From Siphonodentalium dalli (taxonomy: Eukaryota > Mollusca > Scaphopoda > Gadilida > Siphonodentaliidae), in contig CP136068.1 in NCBI GenBank assembly GCA_032622095.1, forward strand, positions 158,359,465 to 158,423,464: a DNA stretch of 64,000 nt, read 5' to 3'. The notes under the pieces were generated by a model. It did no database searches. It was not told the origin of the DNA and saw only the letters and a program-made list of their open reading frames with translations. The translations under genes were made by a program, and so were the position numbers. Below, one piece after another: positions 31,850-43,689 of this stretch. Numbering within the stretch: position 1 is the stretch's first letter; the number at the start of each line of letters is the position of its first letter.

Positions 31850-32849
31850 GGAGAATATCGTATGTCGGATATTGAACTGTGAGTGTGTCCTTGTATCCGA
31901 GTGGCACGGTACTGAAAGCACTGTGTACAATACGTGTGTCCATTGTTAGCTTTAATTTCTTCTTACATATTGCTGACATTATTTGGAAGTCTTTCGTCCT
32001 CTGAAACATCATTCCTTTGTCAACTGTTATACTCGGGATAAATTGCCATATCAGATCCGTAATCGAATTTATGTTGATTTCTTTCTGCTTCTTCAAATTA
32101 ATTCTTTCACTTTACTACAAAAGTTTCTCCCCCTTTCATTGACCTCATAAGCATAAATTTTAGCCCCTGTAGAGTAGAACCCTTTTATTTTTTGTTCACC
32201 TTTCGTCAAATCGTTAAACATCTGTCCCATCATTCGGCCTGTTTTTGGATTGTTCAAGTTATCGTTGTGTCTGCACACAAGAGAATCCATATCACAATAA
32301 ACAGCTTTGTTTCCAAAGATTCCAAGTGCTGTAAAAGGTGAAGCATGGCATTGTCACATTGATTCGATTGTTGAAATCTTCATGTCCCTTTGTTTATTCT
32401 GTATGTGACATACAGACATTGTTCATTCTCTTAAGAACTCAATATGCTCACTTCATCAAACAACCCTGACTCTTCCATTTTTGCCTTGAAAAAAGGTGTT
32501 CAAATATGCTGTAAACACTCCAGTACAACTCATGGTCGAGTGTCGGATGTTGTACGGCGACACGCATTTGCGAGCGCCCCCAATTTGTTTCCAATTCTGA
32601 ATTAACTTCGTCCAACACACTGTCAAATAATTGTTAAGCAACGTTACCAAATACGATGTCCTGTCCGAGGTTATCACAATCCACACTTAACACAGCATTC
32701 TGAGTTTTAAACTTTTTCGATTTTATATGTTTCAGCTTCCTTACAGTATACTGCTTCTGGGGACAAGGAAGAGGGCGTATATAAGACAGCCGCTCGTCAT
32801 CATCAGATATATCTTCATAGGATCTGCAATAGATAGGGGCGGGCATCAT
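31850..32849 (-). pseudogene. Polinton B DNA polymerase B, internally deleted
   Basis: Protein-primed family B polymerase. N-terminus from ATG 32849 (YTVRKLKHIKSKKFK; then after a TAA FDSVLDEVNSELETN and MRVAVQHPTLDHE). Near 32540 this jumps by deletion and frameshift to the palm phrase GVFTAYLNTFFQGK. Motif C is YCDMDS near 32290 (Asp-x-Asp kept, usual Thr replaced by Met). The C-terminal part includes TGAKIYAYEVNERGRNFCSK (32290-32093), then a shift to DLIWQFIPSITVDK, RTKDF and STVPLGY at 32096-31890. About 330 codons remain of roughly 1000+. The exonuclease and most of the fingers are missing. Confidence 0.82.
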
Positions 32850-33483
32850 GGATCACGCTGTATGGACATATGGTTACATTATACTGAAACAAGACAAGTT
32901 GGTGACCCCTGACACTGTTCGGAAAATAGATGAGTCAGATTTCTATGCAGCATAATTGGATTTTTTCAACAAGAAGCCTAAAGGATCTTTCAAGTCCATC
33001 AGAGATGATTCTGTGAGACGAATTTCAGATTTATATGATAATATTTTCATACAACAGATGACATCGAAATTCATCGACGATAATCTATTGGGAGATGAAT
33101 GCAAAAACTGGTATGAGATTATATTTGCCTGAAGCATCACATTGGACAAACACACATATGGTTGACCATAATGATAGACGAGAGTACAAGCCATTGTACA
33201 TCGTAGCTTTCGAAAAATTAACGGGCATAAGTCTTCAAAATCCTGCAATTCTAGAATGTTTCGCGACTTTGGATCACAAGTATTCACGGAGGAATCTTGC
33301 TACTGTCCTATACAGCTTTAACGTAATTGAGTTCGACTATCAACTAGAACCGGAATTGTGGTCCTGTTTCTGCAAAAGGCCCTATCCTACAACAAGTGAA
33401 AAGGTCAGGCTGGAACAGTATATGGGTGCAACATCTGTTGAAAAGGGATTAGAAATAGCCGTGATTCAACTGCTTCGTTGATA
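32848..33483 (+). pseudogene. Polinton B plus-strand ORF of unknown function
   Basis: ATG at 32848 overlaps the polymerase ATG on the other strand. The first frame (MDHAVWTYGYIILKQDK...) meets TAA near 32951 and TGA near 33130. A shifted frame at 33095-33481 is open for 128 codons: PLYIVAFEKLTGISLQNP, then NVIEFDYQLEPELWSCFCK. Composition is protein-like (few rare runs, no repeats), but no domain is recognised. It may continue into the next ORF as one broken gene. Confidence 0.45.
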
Positions 33484-33539
33484 ACACTACATACTTTGTA
33501 TTCAGAGATTCCATCAGCATACCGAAAGAAACGAATGAT

Positions 33540-34045
33540 TGATATTGTCGTGATCAAGAAACATTTCTAATGGTCACCCACCGAGCGCGAATTATTAGTG
33601 TTTTCCCACATAGCAAAAGAATTTTTGATCAAGGTTCTTCAGGATATATGTAAAGGGTGCGAGGAAAATTCTGGTGGACAGTTATCTCATTCGTGCATAT
33701 TTGATAATGACCTCGATGACACATTTATTGAGGAAGTACTTTCCAGATTTGAAAAGGAAGGTCAAACATCATATGGTGCAACTTTCAAGCAACTGTTTGG
33801 TTACTGCGATCTTAATTCACATGATATCGAATCAGAATGGGCTAACTTATCATTTGATATACTCAAGAAAGAACTACATGTTCGTCTCGATGATGAATAT
33901 CAGAGGTTGCATGATGTAAACAACAAATTGTGCGAGATTACACAAAAAAGAATCCATGGCACTTATCATTCAGGGGCAGCAGGAAGACGGCCAGCTAGGT
34001 CATGCTACTCCTGTGCAATAATATACATTTGTTTAATATTATGTT
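33540..34045 (+). CDS. Polinton B Cys/His protein, unknown function
   Basis: 149-codon open frame (33598-34047), possibly starting upstream with MIDIVVIKKHF before a stop. It has DICKGCEENSGGQLSHSC, a CX2CX9HXC arrangement that could bind zinc, then FIEEVLSRFEKEG and a helical C-terminal half (LKKELHVRLDDEYQRLHDV). AATAAA occurs near 34070, a plausible poly(A) signal. Element accessory gene; no known family named. Confidence 0.5.
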
Positions 34046-34154
34046 AATGTATTATATATTATTGTGCAAATAAAGATCTAAATATCTATACAAAAAAAGG
34101 AGGATAACTCTGGTGCTATACTTCATTCTATTGCCAGCATTCCGATCTGACAAC

Positions 34155-34506
34155 ATGCCTCCCAAGAAAGTTCAGAAGACTCAGAATAACACTGACGAGG
34201 TCAGGGACCAAGATGACCACATACAAAAGCTACATGCTCTGTACAGCGAAATCCAGACCGTTACTAGGACATGTGCTAATATAATGTATCGGCTAACAAA
34301 CATCGCAAAAGGTTAAGCAGCCGACCCTTTACCGGCACCGGAACCATCGTACAACAATATTCATGGATCATCATATGGGAATATTCAGTGCTTGTCATGT
34401 GGTCAGTATGGTCATTTCTCCAGTTATTGCCCTTCCAAATTGTTGAAAAGGAAGCACAAAGGTACTGCGGACGATATGGATGCTGCCACATCAGTGTCCA
34501 TATAAG
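34155..34506 (+). pseudogene. Small zinc-knuckle protein in Polinton B
   Basis: ATG at 34155 gives a Lys-rich start (PPKKVQKTQNN), a helical part HIQKLHALYSEIQTV, then a TAA at 34314-34316. The same frame continues to CLSCGQYGHFSSYC, a CX2CX4HX4C knuckle as in retroviral nucleocapsids, and ends in a KRKHKG basic patch with TAA near 34505. About 117 codons in total. Nucleic-acid binding is likely. It could be a captured Gag fragment or an element gene. Confidence 0.6.
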
Positions 34507-34509
34507 GAC

Positions 34510-35330
34510 AATAATAGAGACGGTGACGGTCGTTTATAAACATTTGCATATACTTGTGTACATAATCAACATAACAGACTACATATAATGGACTGTATAC
34601 TGGACTATACAAAAGAACTGTGTAACGGACTACATATATTGGACTATATAATGGACCAAAAAAATGTTGCTTCTGGATACTAAATGAAATTATGCCGAAC
34701 TCTTAATGGACTTTAAAGACATATTATGTACTTGTTCGGGTGTGTAAAACTGATAAGTTAGTACTCAGGTACTATGCCAACTAGATGAATGTAGCATTCT
34801 ACTAACATTGCGAAAATCTCAAGCAAATCGACCGTACTAAAACGATTTCGTCATCGAAGATCACTAATATATAAGAATGACGGCGTGCGTTGTCAATTTA
34901 CATATTATATTAGTAAAACAACCACTTTGAACAAGATTATTCTCGATTTCTATTTGATCACCCTACTGGAGTGTTTCACATCAATTTAAGACAATTCGTG
35001 CTGGACTATAATGATTCATTACAAGGACTAATTGTTCTGATCACATCCCATTCTGTGCTATTTTCTTTGCAATGGTTAGTAAACGTTCCGTCAATTCAAA
35101 CTACAGCGTAATTGACGAGCATAGAAAAAAAACACAGAATATGTGAACAAAATAAAAAAATGTAAACATTCATATTTGCATGAATAAAATTATGAATAGC
35201 TTAACCAATTGTTTGTTTGTCTCCCAACAAAGTTGATGGTCTTACCTTTTAGTTCCTCTCAAATCCAGTTGTCGAGCAGCCATACTTCTTATAGATATAT
35301 AACCATCCGAGTGTGAATCAGAGTTGGGGA
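34510..35330. other. No gene recognised
   Basis: AT-rich, inside Polinton B. ACTATA/GGACTATA phrases repeat at 34570-34660; nothing else is supported. Confidence 0.3.
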
Positions 35331-35344
35331 AACTCTCGTATTTA

Positions 35345-35635
35345 TACCCATAAACCTAGTTCCCACCGTTGTCTGCATCTGCGATGCAGACCACGTGACA
35401 TTCTAAAGTCACAGTGACATTACATAGTCGGGATAAATGTAACCCAGTTCCCACCAATGTCTGTATCTGCAAATACAGACTACTTGACATGCAAAAGTCA
35501 CAGTGACATTACATAGTCTGGATAAGTATAAACTGGTTCCCACCATTGTCTACAGCCGCAATGCCGACCACCTGACATGCGAAAGTCACGGTGACACTAC
35601 ATTTTCTGTGAATAGTCTAATCTAGTTCCCACCAT
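35345..35635. repeat. Tandem repeat of about 98 bp, three and a half units
   Basis: Each unit has AGTTCCCACCATTGTCTGCAT-like text (shortened), GCAGACCACGTGACAT and AAAGTCACAGTGACATTACA. It lies inside Polinton B. Confidence 0.85.
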
Positions 35636-35639
35636 TGAT

Positions 35640-36827
35640 TCCTGAAGATAATAATGAACAATGCGTGACTAGAACTAATTTGCCAATTAAATGTCTAGGC
35701 CCGACAGCAACTACCCTAAAAACATTAAAAGCCAGACAACAATGAACCGTGACCACGTGCGTCCATGTGTGACACATGCACTAATTACTGTTAGTAAGAG
35801 CAGATGTAACAGCCTCTGTGATCTAACTGTGTCTGCGTGTAATAACACAGAGCAATGTTGGTCCCATATGTGAAATCCAATTAATTTTAATGTTATGTGT
35901 AGGATCATTCCGTTTATTTATATATTTCCTACCTATTCCTGCTCATTCTAGTGCACTTAAGCCAATATACCCCCGGAAACATCAGATATTTGCGGGGAGT
36001 TATTCATCAATAACCTGTCGCAATATATAGTCCGGTTCACCGCTTCAATGTTAGATATTCCTGCGCGCCAATATTGCCGTCAGCTGAATTCCTAATCTCG
36101 TCCATGCCCAATCCAGATCCGCTCACTGTTCCGTTTCTCTCCATGGCGTCACCCTTACGCAGTACATGCCGACAACGTTACGTAGTAGATTATAGAGTAG
36201 GCGCCCGGTGTACTGACTTCCGTTACTAGCTCGTTGCTATATAAACAAACCAGCGGCGTCGTTTTTGTCTAAATTTGACAGTCAGTACATACCCACATCA
36301 GTATCAGTATGAATCTTAGTGTATGTTTACAAACGCTGATTCCCCCTGTATACATGTACATTAAAAAAACATAAAACACCACACCGTTATATCCCATCAA
36401 TATCATTGTCTCGATATCATTTGACCAAATTTCTTGACATGAAACCGCGACAGACACGGCGTGAAATACATCTCATTGAGTATCATAGTAAACAATTTTC
36501 CATTGTTTCAATTCAACTTCAAGTTCGCAATAAAATCAAAAACCGCAATTTGTAAGTAGTAGACATCTGAAAAAGACATCAGGTACATGTAGAAACTAAT
36601 TGTTGTGCATGTTTATTACTATATTCGAGGTGGCAAATTTTCATCTTTATCAGCATTTTTAACGATAAGAGCGATGCTAATTGAGGAACTATATTTTATC
36701 CAGCGCATTAAAATTAAAACAAAAAGTCGTGAATTGGCAGAGTATTTTCTATGTCTGCACATTTCATCGATAATTACAAGGCATGTGTGTGTCGAAATAA
36801 TGTTTTAAGTTCGAAGATAATTAGAAT
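35640..36827. other. No gene recognised
   Basis: Contains a solitary AAACACCACACCGTTATATCC at 36372, matching the tip of the inverted-repeat element that starts at 36828. Otherwise nothing is supported. Confidence 0.3.
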
Positions 36828-39800
36828 GGAGATAACAGTACTAGTGTGGTGTTTTGTGATTTCGGAAAGGTACAGGGCGAATATATTATGGGAAATACCC
36901 GTTAATGGGCTCCGGCTCCGCCGTCGCCCAGTAACTAAATTTGCCACAGTATATTCGCCCTGTACCTTTAGTGTGGTCGTCAGAGGGTTCGACCCGGAAG
37001 AAATTGGTATAGAAGCGGTTTTGGTGTCATTCGACGCGGGATAATCTCGTGTATAACATATCCAAAATCCGCTAAAATCCACTTTGGGCAAAATTCAGGA
37101 TCCAAGATGGCGTCCAACATGGCTGCCGTTAGTCAAAAGATACTCTAACTGAGATTAATTCGATAACAGTGAGAACAAATGTTGTCATATGTATACAAAT
37201 GTATACATTTTTGCAAAGGTAAAATGTTGTGCCACCTGTTTATGGCAAAAATGGAACCCATCGTCCCAGATGGCCGCCAAAATGGCGGCCTAAACTCGAA
37301 CATTTGAAGTTTTTGCCTAATATCTTAAAGATCAATTCTTGTTGTTTGATAATGGTTCAGACTGGCGACATTGATTAGTCATATTCATGTTAATTCAACA
37401 TTGGAGCAATGAAAGATACCATAAATGGGGTCCCAGACTCATCTACACCCTCAAAAATTCGATTTTACAGAATGCGGTATAAAATTCCACAAAACTCTCC
37501 ATTGTGATTACAGTCATATATCAACAAGAAATGGACAGAACTGTACAATGTAAGTTGGGCATACCAATATCTATAAATACTCCAATTCAATGAAACCCAA
37601 ATTGGCGCTTTGTCTCAAAATGGCTGCCAAAATGGCGGTCAAAATGTGGAAAATGGCGGATATTGATCACAGTGTCATTCAATCAATTATAAGTAGTGGT
37701 TGATGAATAAAATTGACTAAATAAATACGAATGTATACCTCTTTATGATGCTATTATGCTAGCTCTATGTAAAAACTTAAAACTCGGTACCAAAAATGGC
37801 CTCCCGATGTGAAAAATACTATTTTCTATCACTTCTGTTTATCACTTGTTGCTCTCTGAACTGGGAAACAATGGGTATATTCTTTCAATGATCGTGTCAA
37901 CTGATCATTACAGCAATGACATTTCTAATAGATTAGATCATAGTTTACTCCGGTCCTTCACTAATAAGTTATAACGAATGCGGTATGAAATTTAACCAAA
38001 ATCGACTTTGGGGTTCTGGTCACATTTGATATTTAGGGATGAGCAGATCTTGTCTACAAAATAATTGATCGTTTCTTTTATTTGTGAACATTCCATCTCA
38101 AATAGACCAAAAGAAACAATAAATTTTATCTAATATGGCTTCCAAAACGAAAATGGTAGACTCTGCCCAGCTTATCACATAATGGAAGTTGTGAGTGGTG
38201 GATGCAGTTGATAGTTGGCTCATATACATGTATGTGGCTCATATACATCAAAACTATTTATTTTCAATCTTTTGGTGGCTTCCCGCGGGTTGACAAAATC
38301 TCGACTCATCAGTGCTATAATGTCGTATATCCATTATGGCGGGAAATGAGTATTTGATACCATTCGAATCGTGAGAAAAAATCCAATCCGATGGGCCAAA
38401 CTGTCCTTGCATTGGATGACAAATATTCGCACAAACAAGTGAAGCAAATGTCGTATCTCCAGCGATCTTTACAATTATTCGTGCTATGAGGTCGTATGTC
38501 CAACAGCAGCCAATCGGACGCTTCATGTTGTCCAAGTGACTTCTGTTTTGTGTTTGTGAATTCTAAAATGTGTGCTATATGGCAGTATCTCCATGTTAGT
38601 CACGTGATCATTTGGTGATTTAAATTTTGTGATTGTTCCACACATTTCTGTATGATGATGCACATGGGTGAGTTTTCATAGTGTAGAATAGGCACTTTTT
38701 AGTTCATAGACACATGCGATTGCCACCATATTTAGCTTAATCTGCATTTATTAGCACAACTTCATTATAGCACGGAAACGAATCGTCGCTGGCATACGCA
38801 AAATGTCATATCTCCAAACAAGCTATTGCTTTTTAAAAGAAAACGAGGGAATAAACAGAAAACAATATGTGGTTCAATGAACAGCTAATGTCAGTTTTCA
38901 TTGGGATAAATACAACAATACGCCATGCTTTGTCAACATTAGGAGAAATGTTGTCTAAAAACTTCAACCTTCATTTTCTCGGAAAGTTGAAAATGTGGGT
39001 TACATTATAGCACTGATGCGACGAAATATTAACTATTCGGGCTCGGCCATCATTTTCAAGTTTCAGCTGGAACTAAATGTAGCCCATGGATTCCCCATTT
39101 CGACATGTAAGAAAAGTAGTTTTACTCTGATCTCTTCCCAGATATCAACTCTCCGGTAAATGGTGATCTCTTATGTTCTAGAAAATACGTGTGCCAAATA
39201 CATATATGTATGAAGAAACTATCTCCATACATTGTTTACACATCGACTCCGTAAATATGTGGAGGTTTTCTTGGACAAGCGGGATTTTCAAACCTCGAAA
39301 CCGTCCGTACAAACAATAAAAGTTAATAGGAAATGACGTTGGATGTAGGTCTAGAGTACGTCGTCCGCATGAAATAGTTTTCGTGTCATTAATTTGCACA
39401 TATTTCGTGCTCTGATGAGCATGGATGAACGCCTTATGTGGCAGTTTGATTGTCTAACATCCGGAAAATAACATGTTCATTGTTCACATTTCTTAGACAA
39501 ACATGTTGTTAATCACCATGTTCATGTGGCATTTCTATCCAATGACAACCTTGAAATGCCAGTTAATCAAGCTAAATGGTTGATACCTTTATACGCCTAC
39601 GGGTCAGATCCAGCCGTGACGCACATTGTGTCTACTTATCATTGTGAAATTCACTAAATGTTTAGAAGATATAGGTGCGTCTATATATGTACTGGAATGT
39701 TTCTATCCACATGTATATACCCACAATCGCATGACACGGAATTGTCACATAAAGTGTGAAGGGTATACAATGTACGTGCGAATTTTCATTTTTCCTCTTG

Positions 39801-41330
39801 ATATTGAAGAAAATAATTTTACTTTGAAACTCACCAGCTCCGATAACCAACTTGCCCACCAATTAAGTAAACCCCAGATTATTCGCTTTTCCCTCCTGTC
39901 CTTTTCACTTTCGCCAGCACTGGAAAACCTATAATAGCCTGATGCTTCCTGACTAGACCACCGATGCCCATATATTTGATGTTCCGAATAGTCGTTATAA
40001 GTAGAAATGTTGACACTGTGTTTTCAAATAATCCAGATTCGTAGAAATTTAATTTCTTTTTAATTAATTTCCAGATAGTCCCTCGTAATAAGTGGACATC
40101 GTGTTGGATCCTGCAGTAGATACTGCTTAGTTAGAACATTTCGGGCTGAACTGATTGTGGTAGTAGATTATTGGCAACATGTTTAATAGGTCTGTCATCG
40201 TTAGCTCACAACCGAAGTGTTGTTTCGGCTTTCCTCTGAGCAGAACTTAAATTTCGACAATTTTCGGTGGCCATTTTGGTAGCCTTCTTAGCATTTTGAA
40301 TCGTGATTGGCTACTCATACCCACAAAAACATTGATTTCAATCAATGATGTGTATTGGTGCCGAATTGGCGTTTTGTCGAATGGGTTTTCTTGAATAACT
40401 ACATATTTGCCATTTTCATTATTATTGGCGACCATGTTGGACGCCATCTTGAATTCTGTATTTTTCCCAAAGCGGATTTTAGCGGATTTTGGATATGTTA
40501 TACACGAGATTCTCCCGCGTCGAATGACAACAAAACCGTTTCTTTACCAATTCCTTCTGGGTCTAACCCTCTGACGACCATTCTAAATATCTGCCATTTT
40601 CCATATTTTGACCGCCAGTTTGGCAGCCATTTTAAGACAAAGCGCCAATTTGGGTTTCATTGAATTGGAGTAATTATAGATAATGGTATGCCCAACTTAC
40701 ATTGTACAGTTCTGTCCATTTCTTGTTGATATACGACTGGAATCCCAATGGCGATTTTTGTGGAATTTTATACCGCGTTTTGTAAAATCAAATTTTTGAG
40801 GGTGTATATGAGTCTGGGACCCCATTTATGGTATCTTTCATTGCTCCAATGATGAATTAACATGAATATGACTAATCAGTGTCGCCAGTCTGAACCATTA
40901 TCAAACAACAGGAATTGATCTTTAAGATATTAGGCAAAAGTTTCAAATTTTCGAGTTTAGGCCACCATTTTGGCAGCCATCTGGGGCGAGGGGTTCCATT
41001 TTTTCTATAGATATGTGGCATAATACTTGACCTTCGCAAAAATGTATACATTTGTATTAATATGGCAACATTTGTTCTCATTATGTCGAATTAATCTCAG
41101 TCAGAATCTCTTTTGACTACAGGCGGCCATGTTGGACGCCATCTTGGATCCTGGATTTTGCCCACAGCGGATTTTAGCGGATTTTGGATATGTTGTAGCA
41201 GAGATTCTCCCGCGTTGAATGACACCGAGATCGCTTCTATACCAATTTCTTCTGGGTTGACCCCTTTTTTGCGTACCACGACCACACTACTTTCCAAAAT
41301 CACAAAACACCACACCGTTATCCCCTAAAT
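36828..41330. mobile_element. Large inverted-repeat element, copy 1 (inside Polinton B)
   Basis: About 4.5 kb. The left arm (36828-37690) and right arm (40590-41330) are inverted copies: tip GTGTGGTGTTTTGTGATTT, then GGTTCGACCCGGAAGAAATTGG, AAATCCGCTAAAATCC, CAAGATGGCGTCCAACATGG, and ATGGGGTCCCAGACTC further in. The right side carries an extra copy of the tip module at 40425-40590. The 2.7-kb core (37700-40420) has no clear ORF. A related copy is at 45340-49730. Superfamily unknown. Confidence 0.8.
36866..36969. repeat. Nested 104-bp palindromic insertion
   Basis: Ends AAAGGTACAGGGCGAATAT and the inverse ATATTCGCCCTGTACCTTT. It splits the left arm between TTCGG and AGTGTGG, which are joined (as TTTCCAAAATC on the other strand) in the right arm at 41283-41297. 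Confidence 0.8.
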
Positions 41331-41335
41331 GGCAG

Positions 41336-42125
41336 AATTTAAATTGCTAGTGAGGTTAAGAAATATGTACGTGTTTGCCTCAATATTATAAACAGTGTCA
41401 GAATATTCGGTTCCTTCACGTTAGAGAGGTTCAGATAATTGTACGTGTACAATACTATTATAACATAATTTAAATTGTTAGTGAGATTGAAAAATATGTA
41501 CGTGTATGCCTCAATATTATAAACAGTGTCAGAATCTTCGGTTCATTCACGGTATAGATGTTCAACTAATTGTATGTGTACACTACTATTATAACAAAAT
41601 TTAAATTGTCAGTGAGTTTGAGAAATATGAACGTGTATGCCTAAATATTATAAACAGTGCCAAAATCTTCGGTTCATTCGCGTTATAGAGATTCAGCTAA
41701 TTGTATATGTACAATACTATTATAACAAAATTTAAATTGTCAGTGAGGTTAAGAAATATGTACGTATATACCTCACTATTCTAAACAGTGTTAGACATCT
41801 TATGTTGATTTATGTTATAGAGGTTCAGCTAAGTGTACGTGTACACTACACTACTATTATAAACAAAATTAAATTATTAGTCAGGTTAAGAAACATGTAC
41901 GTGTATGACTAAATATTATAAACAGTGCCAGAATCTTCGGTCCATTCACGTTATAGCGATTCAGCTAATTGTACGTGTACAATACTATTATAACATAATT
42001 TAAATTGTTAGTGAGGTTAAGAAATATGTACGTATATACCTCACTATTCTAAACAGTAATAGACATCTTCGGTTGATTTACGTTATAGGGGTTTAGCTAA
42101 TTGTACGCATACAATACTAATATTT
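41336..42125. repeat. 131-bp tandem repeat, six units
   Basis: Units start AATTTAAATTGTTAGTGAGG at about 41337, 41468, 41599, 41729, 41866 and 41998, and include TATGTACGTGTATGCCTC and AACAGTGTCAGAATCTTCGG. It lies just upstream of the acceptor at 42193. Confidence 0.9.
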
Positions 42126-42196
42126 GTTAAATCATTAACTATATTACTTCTTTTGTATAATTTAATAAAACTAGACTTCAGTTCTCCTTTTCAGAA

Positions 42197-42813
42197 ATGT
42201 CCCCTCAGGCTACCGAAGTGTGCCAAGGAGTTGATGATCAACTATTAAAGTACCAAATGGAGGGTGGCGACAATGAACAGATTGTGAGGAATATCAACTC
42301 CAGTTGTTATTTCTTACAAGGGTTTGAGAGAGACATTGGGAAAGTTAACCTGAACGTATACGATGCCCTAAAACAAAATACAAAATGCGAAAGGCCAGCG
42401 TTCAAAACAAAGATCTCAAACGACTGGGAAGACCAACAAACAGATCACTTGGAGAAAAGCTGGAGTATTTGGTGGACATGGCGGACCAGTGCGTTTGCGC
42501 CAAGGACAATACAAAAGTAATGAAAGCCAATTATAATATATTTTACGAGGACGAAAATCGAATCCAGTTTGAGACTAACGACGATGATGATTCAGATGAC
42601 GATATTGATTATAGCCGTTGGCTGGCAGAAGATCCTGCGAGGGCTGAAGATGATACTGACAAGGAAAATTATAACCTAACGTTCGGACCTGACAATGGCG
42701 ACAGTGATTATTTTCGTAGGATGGCTGAACACCCTGTAACAGCTGAAGATGGTGATTATTACGCGCGCCGCGTGTATACTGCCCTAGATATTCTAGATAG
42801 CTATGGGCGCTGA
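42197..42813 (+). pseudogene. Acidic protein in Polinton B, unknown function
   Basis: ATG at 42197 lies two bases after a strong acceptor (TTCTCCTTTTCAG), so an upstream leader exon is likely. The first frame (SSCYFLQGFERDIGKVNLN) and a second at 42385-42813 (LGEKLEYLVDMADQCVC) appear split by a one-base indel near 42383. The C-terminal third is very acidic (DDDDSDDDIDYSRWLAEDP) with an internal duplication: YSRWLAEDPARAEDD and YFRRMAEHPVTAEDG. Plus strand, near the right TIR. No domain known. It could bind DNA-binding host proteins, but that is speculation. Confidence 0.5.
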
Positions 42814-43273
42814 CATTAACATGGGTGTTTTATTTATATAATGGGACATTTTGGGATGATTAAAAGTCGAACCTGAGCCGGAGGCCGAGTCCGGTAAAAG
42901 GTGTAGTTGGGAATTTCAATTTCGTTTATTGTTGTTAATTAACGTTATGTCAATAATGTTGATTTTTGGTTTGTGATAATCTATGTCAATTACAAATAAA
43001 AGATATAAAAAAGATAATTTGTAAGTCTTATATTTCAACTTGCATAGATATTTTTCGTTCTGTAGCCTACTGATGGTTGTGGTCGGAGACGTCCGGGTCG
43101 GCCGCCGGTTCGTTAATTAGGTGCTGGTTGTTATTGTCATTTTAACGGAATTCTGAGTTGATCATTCGTGAAACCAATATATTTTATATTCTATAATTAC
43201 AATCATGTGTATATAAGATATGATCTTGAGCGCGTTACCATTTCTGACATAGGTTTTCTTGTTATAATTGTGA

Positions 43274-43450
43274 TATAATATAAATGTCGACCCAGAAGCA
43301 GAAGGTGAATATAATTCACAAGGCACAATTGACAAGAACCAAGATGTGAAATTCACTCCCATGTTTGACAATATGACTGTCGAAGAATGGGATAAAATTT
43401 CAAACATGGACAGTGAAATTATCGTTATTTCTGATAACGAAGACGATTAA
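43274..43450 (+). CDS. Small acidic ORF with SUMO-interaction-like tail
   Basis: Open frame without its own ATG, ending TAA at 43448-43450: VDPEAEGEYNSQGTID, then MFDNMTVEEWDKISNM and the tail SEIIVISDNEDD. IIVI followed by Ser/Asp/Glu fits the hydrophobic-acidic consensus of SUMO-interacting motifs. It could be a terminal exon of the acidic gene upstream (42827-42900 also encodes PEAES-like text). Function inferred from a short motif only. Confidence 0.4.
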   Translation, partial: YNINVDPEAEGEYNSQGTIDKNQDVKFTPMFDNMTVEEWDKISNMDSEIIVISDNEDD

Positions 43451-43454
43451 TTTG

Positions 43455-43457
<3 letters not shown>

Positions 43458-43521
<64 letters not shown>
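43458..43521. repeat. (TA)n microsatellite
   Basis: About 30 TA units after the acidic ORF, just inside the right TIR. Confidence 0.95.
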
Positions 43522-43524
<3 letters not shown>

Positions 43525-43689
43525 TTACTACCCTTATTTACTGGACTATGCATATATTCTTATATTCGTGAGTATAAATTAAATTTCATTATTACTTCAA
43601 ATGGTGACCCATACCTCTGACCTTCATTTTGATTACAAGTGTCACCTAAATGGGCGTGGTACTATTGGAATGGGTTCAAGTTGTAACAT

